Below, one piece after another: positions 9,151 to 16,776 of a stretch of 64,000 nucleotides of DNA. Under the pieces are notes generated by a model. That model worked only from the letters and a program-made list of their open reading frames with translations, did not search any database and had not been told where the DNA came from. The DNA is from Streptantibioticus ferralitis (GTDB taxonomy: Bacteria; Actinomycetota; Actinomycetes; Streptomycetales; Streptomycetaceae). Position numbers and translations under genes: made by a program. The stretch is taken from positions 169,146 through 233,145 of the forward strand of contig NZ_JARHTQ010000011.1 of the NCBI RefSeq assembly GCF_029223525.1, given 5' to 3'. Each line of letters begins with the position of its first letter. The first letter of the stretch is position 1.

Positions 9151-9322
9151 TCATGCACCATGCCATCAATGTCGAGGGATTAACCCGGATCTACATCAGA
9201 AGATCCCGGACCGGCGTCTTCTGCACGTCGGAGAAAGATTCCTTCGGGGCGGCGAGCGCCGCCGAGGAACGATTGAGCTGTCGGGCTGACATGACCAGTT
9301 CCCACCCATCGGGAGATGACAG

Positions 9323-10393
9323 ATGAACCCTGTTGACCGAGCGATCGACCGCATACGATCAGCCATCGCGAACGATCGCCACCTGGGAATACAACTCTAC
9401 GCTTCCGTTGACGGCGAGACAGTCGTCGACGATGTCTTCGGGGAAGCATCCCCGGGGACGCCCTTGCTCCGGAACGACGCCGTCCCGTGGATCTGTTCGA
9501 CGAAGCTGCTCGGTGCGATGGCCGTGGGCCAGCTGATGAGGGAGCACGAGTTAAGCTCACAAACGCCGATCGTAGACGTGGTACCTGAATTCGCCCAGAA
9601 CGGAAAGCACGACGTCACACTCGCACACGTGATGTCGCACGCGGTGCCCTACGCGATACACAGCGAGGCGCCCTTTTACACGACCGACCGCGAGAATGCC
9701 CTCGCCCTCCTGTGCGAGACCTCTTTGTCCGCCCCGCCGGGTTCCCGTGCGCAGTACAGCGCCATCGGTTCCTGGATCGTGGTCGCCGAACTAGTCAGCC
9801 GTCTGTCAGGGGTTCCCTATGAGCAATACGTGCACCGGCACATCCTGTCGCCCCTGGGCCTGGGGCGTACGCTGCTCGGCGCCCCGGGGTCCGCAGGCCA
9901 GCGCGCTGTGGTTCCGCTTCCCGTGTACGGCTGGGGGAAGGACACGATCGGGGAGAACGGCGAGCTGCCCGATCCTGTCCCCACCTATTTGCTGACGCCG
10001 CACCCGAGCGTGGGTGCGCACGGGCCAGCACGCGAGCTGGCACGGTTGGTGGAGTCCCTGGTCCGAGGCGGAAAGGCGAACGGCCACAGAGTGCTGGAGC
10101 CCAAGGTGGTGGAAGTGATCACGACCGCCCACCGAAGCGGAGTGGTGGACGACTATTTCGGCGGCCTGGACGTCTCCTGGGGCCTCGGAGCCTGCGTCGA
10201 CCCCGTACTCTTCGGCGCGCCCCCCGGCTCCCGCGTCGTAGGACACACCGGTTCCAACTGTGGGCTAGCGGTGGGCGACCTGGACCGTGGGCTCGTCGTG
10301 TGCCACCTGGCGTCGAACGAGTCGTTCCAAGGGCTCGGCCCCGGCCGCCTCGAAAGCCGTGTGGTGCGGGATCTCTACGGACTCGTGCGGTGA
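9323..10393 (+). CDS. Beta-lactamase/PBP-fold hydrolase with Cys at the nucleophile position
   Basis: The 356-residue protein belongs to the serine beta-lactamase-like family (class C, esterase and PBP-type thioesterase group). The catalytic SxxK box aligns with C58-S-T-K61 (PWICSTKLLGAMAVGQLM), so the first residue is Cys rather than Ser while the general-base Lys is kept. The second box aligns with Y145-S-A (QYSAIG), and the third with HTG (VVGHTGSNCG). No signal peptide is visible, so it acts in the cytoplasm and is not a resistance beta-lactamase. ATG 9323 has GGGAG 11 bases upstream. It overlaps or abuts a type II thioesterase and follows a carrier protein, so a transacylase or release role on a carrier-bound intermediate is likely but inferred. 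Confidence 0.8.
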   Translation: MNPVDRAIDRIRSAIANDRHLGIQLYASVDGETVVDDVFGEASPGTPLLRNDAVPWICSTKLLGAMAVGQLMREHELSSQTPIVDVVPEFAQNGKHDVTLAHVMSHAVPYAIHSEAPFYTTDRENALALLCETSLSAPPGSRAQYSAIGSWIVVAELVSRLSGVPYEQYVHRHILSPLGLGRTLLGAPGSAGQRAVVPLPVYGWGKDTIGENGELPDPVPTYLLTPHPSVGAHGPARELARLVESLVRGGKANGHRVLEPKVVEVITTAHRSGVVDDYFGGLDVSWGLGACVDPVLFGAPPGSRVVGHTGSNCGLAVGDLDRGLVVCHLASNESFQGLGPGRLESRVVRDLYGLVR

Positions 10394-11163
10394 CGCCCAT
10401 GCAGCCTTACAAGCCCCGGTCGGTACTGGTGAACTTCGGCTCACCGGACCTCGGCCCTCAGGGGCTGCGCCTTGTGTGCATTGCCCATGCCGGAGCTGGC
10501 GCCGCGCCCTTCCGCCTCTGGAGCGAACTGGTCCCTGACTGGATCTCGGTCGTCGGCGTGCGGCTGCCCGGGCGGGAGAGCCGGCTGCGGGAGCCTCTTC
10601 TCACGTCGATGGAAGACATCGCCCGGCACGTCGCTGCACAGCTCGAAGGATATCCTGGCCGTGTGGCTCTCTTCGGGCATTGCTTCGGAGGACCGGTGGC
10701 CTTCCGGATTGCGCAACTCCTGGAAGAGACGAAGGAGTGCGAGGTCGTCCGACTGGTCACGGCCAGCGCGCCGGTGCCGGGTCGGGTGCCGCCCAGGCAG
10801 CTTACTCATGAGCTGCCGTCCGACGAGCTGTATGCCTCGTTGGTCGGCGCGGGCGCCATGAGCGACGGACAACAGGGTCGATCAATCTTCGAGCTCACCG
10901 AGAGTGCGATTCGGGCCGACTTCCAGGCGTTCGAGACCTGGCGCGCCGAGGACTTCGGCCGGATCAAGGCCCCGATCCTTGCCATCAGAGGAGACGACGA
11001 CCACGTTCTCGGCCAGGGCAGCGAGGACGAATGGGTGCACCTCACCGAAGGCCGGTTCACAACCCGGTCGGTACGTGGCGGCCATTTCCTCCTCGGTGGC
11101 GAAATGCCCGGGCTCGTCGCGGTCATCGCGTGTCAGCTCGCGGACGACCACGCCAGTCTCTGA
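10390..11163 (+). CDS. Type II thioesterase with Cys nucleophile (GHCFGG)
   Basis: This alpha/beta-hydrolase is of the grsT/type II thioesterase family (about 255 residues). The usual nucleophile motif GHSxGG reads G-H-C-F-G-G, with Cys at about residue 95 counted from ATG 10399. The acid (RGDDDHVL) and the catalytic His (GGHFLLGGE) are in place. Family members remove or edit acyl groups on carrier proteins. Cys variants are known from some terminal thioesterases that make strained rings, such as those of obafluorin and sulfazecin. The start is either GTG 10390, overlapping the upstream stop as GTGA, or ATG 10399. The coupling suggests joint action with the preceding hydrolase. Confidence 0.88.
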   Translation: MTPMQPYKPRSVLVNFGSPDLGPQGLRLVCIAHAGAGAAPFRLWSELVPDWISVVGVRLPGRESRLREPLLTSMEDIARHVAAQLEGYPGRVALFGHCFGGPVAFRIAQLLEETKECEVVRLVTASAPVPGRVPPRQLTHELPSDELYASLVGAGAMSDGQQGRSIFELTESAIRADFQAFETWRAEDFGRIKAPILAIRGDDDHVLGQGSEDEWVHLTEGRFTTRSVRGGHFLLGGEMPGLVAVIACQLADDHASL

Positions 11164-11686
11164 AACACACAGAATCGCGCGCGTCACCGGCTCACCGGCA
11201 CCACTGGTACCCGGGGAACCGGTGACGGCCTTTCCGGGGCCCGTCATCAGCCCGCATCTGGGACTCCGACAGTTCGGTCAACGGCGCGCCGTGAGGCTGT
11301 GGATGCCGGAAAGTGCATCCACGCTGGTCACGCGGCATGTCGGTACTCGTGGACGGTTCCGTCGAATCGGTCGTGGCGACGTATGTTTCCCCATCCTTGG
11401 CCACTCGGCTGCGCAGCACGACAGCGGGCACTGTGATCAGATTTCGTACCAGCACGGCGAGGTCCGACAGTGACATCCGCGGATCGTCGCAGGCCAGTCG
11501 AGGCCGCGTGGCCAGGACGGGCAAACGTGCAGGCCACTGCCGCGAACCGTATTTTCGAGCGGTACAGGCTCCAGGGCCGCCATCACGGCCGATGCGCTTC
11601 TGGACGACGATGGGAAGCTCTGCCTCATGTCGCGAAACGGTGATTTCCGGAAAATCGAATAAACGAGACGCTATCGCATCGCCCCC
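11164..11686. other. Non-coding stretch without recognised gene
   Basis: No convincing gene is seen here. A minus-strand frame (11192-11719) codes for 175 residues with a partly hydrophobic segment near SDLAVLVRNLITVPAVVLRS, but it has no recognisable family and no clear start. It might be a decayed gene. GC content falls toward the right end, where a promoter for the oxygenase gene sits. Confidence 0.4.
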
Positions 11687-11716
11687 TTGACTGGACGGCC
11701 GTGCTAAACTTAGGGT
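11687..11716 (+). promoter_or_regulatory. Putative sigma-70-type promoter of the oxygenase gene
   Basis: TTGACT (11687-11692) and TAGGGT (11711-11716) are separated by 18 bp and lie 37 bp before the GTG start at 11754. A GGGGGAA ribosome binding site is at about 11742-11748. Confidence 0.5.
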
Positions 11717-11753
11717 CATTTGATAGTGGCGTCACAAGAACGGGGGAATTGGC

Positions 11754-12509
11754 GTGACACGGCATTTATCTTCGACTATCACGATAAGTCGGAATGCTTC
11801 GGCGAGCTCCTGCTCTGCGGGCGAGTTGCGTGAAATTCGGGAGTGCCTCGACCGAAATGGATACTCCTACATCAATGGCATCTCAATGGGTGAGTTCGAC
11901 TACATGGCCTTTGCTGCTTCTTTGGGGAATCCGATTCCCCATCACAACGGCGAGGTCGTTTGGGACATACGCCGCGATCTGGCGATAGATTCGATTTACC
12001 ACTCAGGAAACATGGGAGCTCTCCTCCCGCACACTGAAGCTGTTGAGCATCCCGGTTTGCCTCCGCGTTACATCATGCTCTGGTGCGTCAGGGAGGCGCG
12101 TGGAGTGGGCGGAGAGACGACGCTCGCAGACGGATACGAGTGGATAAAGAATCTTTCAGGCGAGACGAAGAGGTCGCTGCGCGATAATCGCTACAAGTGG
12201 AACTCGTCCGATGGCATTAATCGATCGGGATATTACTCCAGTGCCATCCACCCTATCCTTGAAGAGTTCGGTGATCGTCGCATCCTGAGATATGATTACA
12301 TCGACGTGGAGAGGAAAGGCGACGGCTTCCTTGACTCCGCACTCGATGGTGCGAAGGAGTTTTTTAGCGAGCAGCATATCGCCATCGAGATCGAGCCCGG
12401 CTGCATCCTGGTCTGGGACAACTGGAGGATGTTGCACGGCAGAAATGCATTCTCCGATCCCGAGCGGCACCTCAAGCGCGTGCTCCTTTCGGCGCATGCC
12501 AGGAGTTGA
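11754..12509 (+). CDS. Fe(II)/2-oxoglutarate-dependent oxygenase, TauD/clavaminate-synthase-like
   Basis: This 251-residue protein belongs to the TauD/TfdA superfamily, which uses Fe(II), oxygen and 2-oxoglutarate to hydroxylate, desaturate or cyclise a substrate. The iron ligands are visible as H-x-E in LLPHTEAVEHPG and the distal His in WDNWRMLHGRNAF. The 2-oxoglutarate-binding Arg is probably in RHLKRVLL. H-x-E instead of H-x-D is the pattern of clavaminate synthase. The start is GTG with a strong GGGGGAA upstream. Base composition is clearly less GC-rich than the neighbours, with many A/T third positions, which points to separate acquisition. The substrate is unknown; amino-acid or peptidyl intermediates are typical for cluster-encoded members. 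Confidence 0.88.
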   Translation: MTRHLSSTITISRNASASSCSAGELREIRECLDRNGYSYINGISMGEFDYMAFAASLGNPIPHHNGEVVWDIRRDLAIDSIYHSGNMGALLPHTEAVEHPGLPPRYIMLWCVREARGVGGETTLADGYEWIKNLSGETKRSLRDNRYKWNSSDGINRSGYYSSAIHPILEEFGDRRILRYDYIDVERKGDGFLDSALDGAKEFFSEQHIAIEIEPGCILVWDNWRMLHGRNAFSDPERHLKRVLLSAHARS

Positions 12510-12875
12510 CGGCAACTTCGACGCAAGTCGGCAGGCCGTCCCACATCCTGTTGCCCTTTCGCAGACCCTCGCCGGAGGCGCAGTGCCCCCACGTCGCGGC
12601 GTACGCCCCGCGTCCGCGCCGGGCGCCTCGCCGGGAACAAGCTCGCGAGGCCGTATGCCCCACTTTCCCCACACGAGTCTCTGACCGTGGTCGCGCGCGG
12701 GTCCACGGCCCGTGGGCGCAAGCGGTGATGCTTCCCCTGGACAGGACGTGATCGTGACATTCCTCGTGGTCCCGGCATCCGGATTAAAGTGCAACTTCCT
12801 CACGTACGAGGCGATCAGGCAGCCTACGAATCACTCCTGGATCGAGGCCGGAACCGTCTTCGAGGGTGGCCGCCG
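12510..12875. other. Intergenic stretch, no gene recognised
   Basis: No supported coding region lies between the oxygenase and the P450 gene. An upstream in-frame GTG at 12789 could extend the P450 by 29 residues, but these (VQLPHVRGDQAAYESLLDRG) do not look like a P450 N-terminus, so ATG 12876 is preferred. Confidence 0.5.
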
Positions 12876-14090
12876 ATGAGCCGAGCGAGACCGAGCCGCC
12901 GGAAGGTGGACCCGGAGGAGATGGTCAACGAGGCCTTCCTGAAGGATCCCTACCCGTTCTTCGCCGATCCGCGGCGGAATGACCCTGTCCACTGGAATGC
13001 CCCTACAGGCGCCTGGTACATCACCCGGTACGCCGATGTCTTCGACCTGTTGGTGGACCGCCGGCTGTCCGCCTCGGCCGAGGGTGAGACGATCACCCGT
13101 ACTCCGGCAGAGGGCCAGGTCGCTGCCCTGGTGCACGACTTCTTCGGTCGCTGGATGGTGTTCTCGGACCCTCCTCATCAGGCGCGCGTACGTGAGACGC
13201 TGCATCACGTCTTCACATCGTCCTCCATGGCCTCCTTCCAGAGCGAGGTGGCCCGGATCAGCGCCGATGCCGTGGCTGCGTTCCGCTCCTCCGGGCAGGA
13301 CCTGATGACGGACCTCACGATCCCGTTCGCACAAGCGACCGTGAGCGCGCTGCTCGGGGTCGCATCGGAGGAGTTTGACGAAGTGGCCCGGTGGTCCGGG
13401 GAGTTGATGGGGTTTCTCAACCGCTCCAGCCTTGAGCCGTACGACGTGCGCTCCACCCTTCAGGCCATCCAGGACCTGACGGACTACGTCGTCGCGACCG
13501 TGCTGCCACGCGGCTATGGCTTGGCGGTACCAATACTGCAATCAGCCTTGCGTGACGGCGGCTGGGATCCGGTGACCGTCAGCGCTACCTTCGCACAGCT
13601 CCTCACCGGCGCCCTGGAACCTGTGTCCAACGCGCTGGGCATTGCGGTGACCGCCCTCCAGCGCCATCCGGACCAGCGCCGAGCAGTGCGTGAGGGGCAT
13701 GTGCTTCACACGGACGTCGTCGAGGAGGCAGTGCGTTTCGACGCTCCGTTTCACTTTGCCGCACGCCGAGCCGTGGCGGACATCACCGTCGGCGGTGCGA
13801 CGATCCACCGCGGTGACCGCGTGATGCTGGTCCTCGCGTCCGCCAATCGGGACGAGCACCGCTTCGTGGCGGCGGACAGCTTTGATGTGAGGCGGGGACC
13901 GGTGCGTCATGTGTCCTTCGGCCGCGGTGGTCACTACTGCCTTGGGTCCTTCCTCGCCAGGCAGGAGATGGCCGTGCTGCTGAGTGAGCTCGACCGCCAA
14001 TGGCCCGAGCTGCAGGTGAATCTTGCCCGCACGGGTCGCTCTCCGGCCTTCGGAGCCACGCAACTGCGACCGGCCCCCATCCTTGCCTGA
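12876..14090 (+). CDS. Cytochrome P450 with altered I-helix
   Basis: This soluble bacterial P450 (404 residues from ATG 12876) has the ExxR of the K-helix (VVEEAVRFDAP) and the haem-Cys loop FGRGGHYCLGSFLAR. In the oxygen-activating I-helix the usual AGxxTT-type sequence reads LLTGALEPVSNALG: the acidic Glu is kept but the conserved Thr is replaced by Pro. This substitution occurs in P450s with unusual oxygen chemistry or substrate-assisted proton delivery, and their function cannot be guessed from sequence alone. It needs ferredoxin and a reductase from elsewhere. It ends 12 bp before the phosphatase-TPR gene, so the two are probably co-transcribed. Confidence 0.92.
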   Translation: MSRARPSRRKVDPEEMVNEAFLKDPYPFFADPRRNDPVHWNAPTGAWYITRYADVFDLLVDRRLSASAEGETITRTPAEGQVAALVHDFFGRWMVFSDPPHQARVRETLHHVFTSSSMASFQSEVARISADAVAAFRSSGQDLMTDLTIPFAQATVSALLGVASEEFDEVARWSGELMGFLNRSSLEPYDVRSTLQAIQDLTDYVVATVLPRGYGLAVPILQSALRDGGWDPVTVSATFAQLLTGALEPVSNALGIAVTALQRHPDQRRAVREGHVLHTDVVEEAVRFDAPFHFAARRAVADITVGGATIHRGDRVMLVLASANRDEHRFVAADSFDVRRGPVRHVSFGRGGHYCLGSFLARQEMAVLLSELDRQWPELQVNLARTGRSPAFGATQLRPAPILA

Positions 14091-14102
14091 ACGGGAGACG
14101 TT

Positions 14103-15530
14103 ATGCATGTGTGTTTTGTGTGCAAGGGCAATATCTGCCGATCGCCCATGGCAGCGCTGGTCTTTCGGGAGTATGTGCGGCGTGCCGGCTTCTCCGACAG
14201 GGTCCGGGTGACCAGCGCCGGAACCATGGCCTACTACGCAGGAGAGCCGGCCGATCCCAGGACCACGGCACTGCTGAAGGAGCACGGCTATTCGACCGAT
14301 CACACGGCAGCGGTACTCGACGACCTCCACCTGTCGGCGGACCTGCTTGTAGCCATGGACGCGCACCAGGCGAGCGTCTTGCGGGACAAGCTGGAGGACC
14401 AGTCCAAGGTCTATATGCTGCGTTCGTTCGACCCGACAGCGGGCCTGGATCAGAACGTACCCGATCCGTTCTACGGCGAGGAGTCCGACTTCCGGGAGGT
14501 GCTGCGCATCATCGAATCCGCCATGCCCGGGCTGCTGGAGTGGGTGCGCACGGCCACCGTCGAGGAGGAGACGAGGACCCCCTCGGTGACCCGCAGTACA
14601 CCAAGGCGCCGGCGCCTCACTGAGCAGCGCAGGCACGCCGACCAACGGGGCGAGAAGGACCCGGCCGAGGCGGTCCGTCTCTTCGGTGAACTCGTCCCCG
14701 CATACGAGAGGGAGTACGGCGCCGAACACATTGAAACGCTCACCACGCGCGACATCCACGTCCACTGGATCGGTGAGGCCGGCGATCCGCTGAAGGCGTT
14801 GTCACTTTTTCGCCGCTACGTGCCACAGTGGGAGCACGCCGTCGGCCCCGAGCACCCCGGCACCATGCACAGCCGGCAGAACCTGTCCTTCTGGACCGGA
14901 GAGGCCGGGGACCCGGTGATGGCCGCAGAGCTCTGCCAATCGCTCCTGCCGGTCCGGCAACGTGTGCTCGGTCCCGAGCATGTTGACACATTGACCACCC
15001 GGCATCGATACGCCTACTGGCTTGCGGAAGCCGGTGACACTGCCACGGCGCTCCTCTTGCTCCAGCAGTTGCTCCAGATGAAGGAGCGGTGCCTGGGCGC
15101 CGACCATCCCGACACATTGACCACCCGGCACGAAGTCGCGAGACGGGTCGGCGAGGCCGGTGAACCGGCCCGAGCCGTCGCCCTGTTCACCGAACTCCTC
15201 CCGTTAAGAGAGCAGGTCTTGGGCAGCAGGCACTGCAGTTTCCTCACCTCCCGCCATGAGTTCGCACGGTGGACCGGCGAGGCCGGGGACGGTGAGAGCG
15301 CGGTGCAGATGCTGCGTGAGTTGCTTCCACTGCGCAGGGCCGTTCAGGGGCCGTACCGTCCACGGACGCTGACGACCTGGCATGAGCTCGCGCGGTGGTC
15401 CGCTCACTGCGGAGACGTCGGGAGTGCGGTCGAGATGCTACGGGAGCTGCTTTCCGTCCGTGAGACCGTATTGGGAGCCAGGCATCCGCACACCGGTGAA
15501 ACCCGAGAGCTGCTCTCGCGGCTGACATGA
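14103..15530 (+). CDS. Low-molecular-weight protein tyrosine phosphatase fused to tetratricopeptide repeats
   Basis: Residues 1-155 form a complete LMW-PTP domain. It has the P-loop CxxxxxR(S/T) as C7-K-G-N-I-C-R13-S at the very N-terminus and the general-acid Asp in NVPDPFYGEESDF. After a short basic linker (RSTPRRRRLTEQRRHADQRG) there are about seven repeats of ~42 residues with the pattern GEAGDPxxAxxLFxxLLPxRxxVLGPEHPxTLTTRHxxAxW, i.e. TPR repeats of the large-AAA/NB-ARC-associated type common in Streptomyces. A stand-alone LMW-PTP is ~150 residues, so the TPR tail is an added protein-binding module. ATG 14103 has GGGAG five bases upstream. The role (phosphotyrosine or arsenate-like phosphate hydrolysis on a bound partner) is unknown. 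Confidence 0.88.
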   Translation: MHVCFVCKGNICRSPMAALVFREYVRRAGFSDRVRVTSAGTMAYYAGEPADPRTTALLKEHGYSTDHTAAVLDDLHLSADLLVAMDAHQASVLRDKLEDQSKVYMLRSFDPTAGLDQNVPDPFYGEESDFREVLRIIESAMPGLLEWVRTATVEEETRTPSVTRSTPRRRRLTEQRRHADQRGEKDPAEAVRLFGELVPAYEREYGAEHIETLTTRDIHVHWIGEAGDPLKALSLFRRYVPQWEHAVGPEHPGTMHSRQNLSFWTGEAGDPVMAAELCQSLLPVRQRVLGPEHVDTLTTRHRYAYWLAEAGDTATALLLLQQLLQMKERCLGADHPDTLTTRHEVARRVGEAGEPARAVALFTELLPLREQVLGSRHCSFLTSRHEFARWTGEAGDGESAVQMLRELLPLRRAVQGPYRPRTLTTWHELARWSAHCGDVGSAVEMLRELLSVRETVLGARHPHTGETRELLSRLT

Positions 15531-15539
15531 TGGCGGCCT

Positions 15540-16060
15540 GTGCGTGCCGGTCATCCCGTCACCCTATGCGACCTGCGTGTATTCGTGGATGAGGCCGCCG
15601 AGGAGGTCACGCCGGAGGATGCGCGATGGGCCGTCTACGGCGGGTGGTTCGGTCGCGCCGACGCCGTTGGGGCATCGCTGTCCGAGTGATCGGTGAGGTC
15701 GATGTTCATTGTGGTGGTCGGCGTACTCCTCGACGACGAGCCGCAGGTGACGTTCGCTGGTGATGAGGATCCGGTCGGTGGCTTCGCGGCGGCACGAGCC
15801 GACCCAGCGCTCAACGATCCGGGCACGCCCGGCAGGACGGGCACCACGCGGGCACCGACAGCGGTGAAGACCGCGTCGAAGCCCTCGGTGAAATATCCGG
15901 CGTTGTCGCGAATCAGATACCGGATGCCTGCGGTGCGTGTGTCATCCAGGCTTATCAGGAGGTTGCGGGCCTGCTGGGCCGCCCACTGGGCGGTGACATT
16001 GCGAGTGACGCCAGCGATGTGCACCCTGTGCCGCTCGAAAATACGATTCGTGCTGTGACC
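15540..16060 (-). pseudogene. rve-type transposase remnant
   Basis: On the minus strand the frame from about 16050 reads VHIAGVTRNVTAQWAAQQAR and LIRDNAGYFTEGFDAVFTAV, the middle of an integrase-core transposase, including the second catalytic Asp (RDNAGYF). Near PVLPGVP the frame shifts, and the remaining C-terminal part (AERWVGSCRREATDR…EEYADHHNEHRPHRS) is in a different frame. The N-terminal part is absent. Confidence 0.7.
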
Positions 16061-16249
16061 TGTGCTGCTGTCGTTGGGTCAGGCGGCGCGTTGGTACTCG
16101 ATGGCCAGGCCGTCGAGGACGGGCCGTCGTCGGATCCGGTGGCCCTGGAAGTCGGTGACGGCGGCCGGGGTGGGCGGTTGGTCGCTGTCCGGGGGTCGTA
16201 CGGCGTCAGAATGATTCACAGGGTCTGATCTGGGGTTTCCCTCTTCTGA

Positions 16250-16776
16250 TCAACTCGCTGGACAGTACTCGTTGATCAGGCCTGTGACGGCTTGTCGGCG
16301 CTTGACGCGCGCGGTGGGGAAGGGGATGACGTCGGGGTTGTCGAGGGGTGCGAGCTGGCCTCGGCCTTGGTGGGGCCGGTGCGCGTTGAAGTGTCGGGTG
16401 TAGTCGTGGAGGATCTTCTCGGCGTGGCCGTGGTCGTAGATCAACAGCCTGTCGGTGCACTCCTCGCGTACGGAGCGGACGAACCGTTCGGCATGCGGGT
16501 TGCAGTTCGGCGATTGGGGCGGGATCTTGACGACCTCGATGCCCTCGCTGGCGAAGACGGCGTCGAAGGCGTGGGTGAACTTCGCGTCCCGGTCGCGGAC
16601 GAGGTGTGTGAACTGATGTGCGCGGCTTTCGAGTTGCCAAAGAAGCTGACGTGCCTGCTGGGTGGCCCAGGCGGCGGTCGGGTGGGCGGTCACGCCGAGG
16701 ATGTGCACGGTTCGGGTGCGGACCTCCAGGACGAACAGCGCGTAGAAGCGTTGCAGACTGATGAGTCGATGTGGAA
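16250..16776 (-). pseudogene. rve-type transposase, C-terminal half, cut off by IS110
   Basis: The minus-strand frame gives MHILGVTAHPTAAWATQQAR, HLVRDRDAKFTHAFDAVF and PHAERFVRSVREECTDRLLI, with the second catalytic Asp (RDRDAKF) and final catalytic Glu (ERFVRSVREE) of an integrase core. It ends at ..GLINEYCPAS. Upstream, the frame shifts by one base near 16755-16760 (SLQRFYALFVLEVRTRTV in one frame, FHID in the other). It stops at the IS110 boundary. The matching N-terminal half lies at 18308-18720. Confidence 0.8.

Noticed and set aside
9323..10393. Beta-lactam resistance enzyme
   Set aside because: There is no signal peptide, the SxxK Ser is Cys, and the gene overlaps a thioesterase next to a carrier protein, so a biosynthetic role is more likely.
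11192..11719. 175-residue minus-strand frame before the oxygenase gene
   Set aside because: It has no recognised family, no ribosome binding site and lies across the oxygenase promoter. Kept only as a remark in the gap entry.
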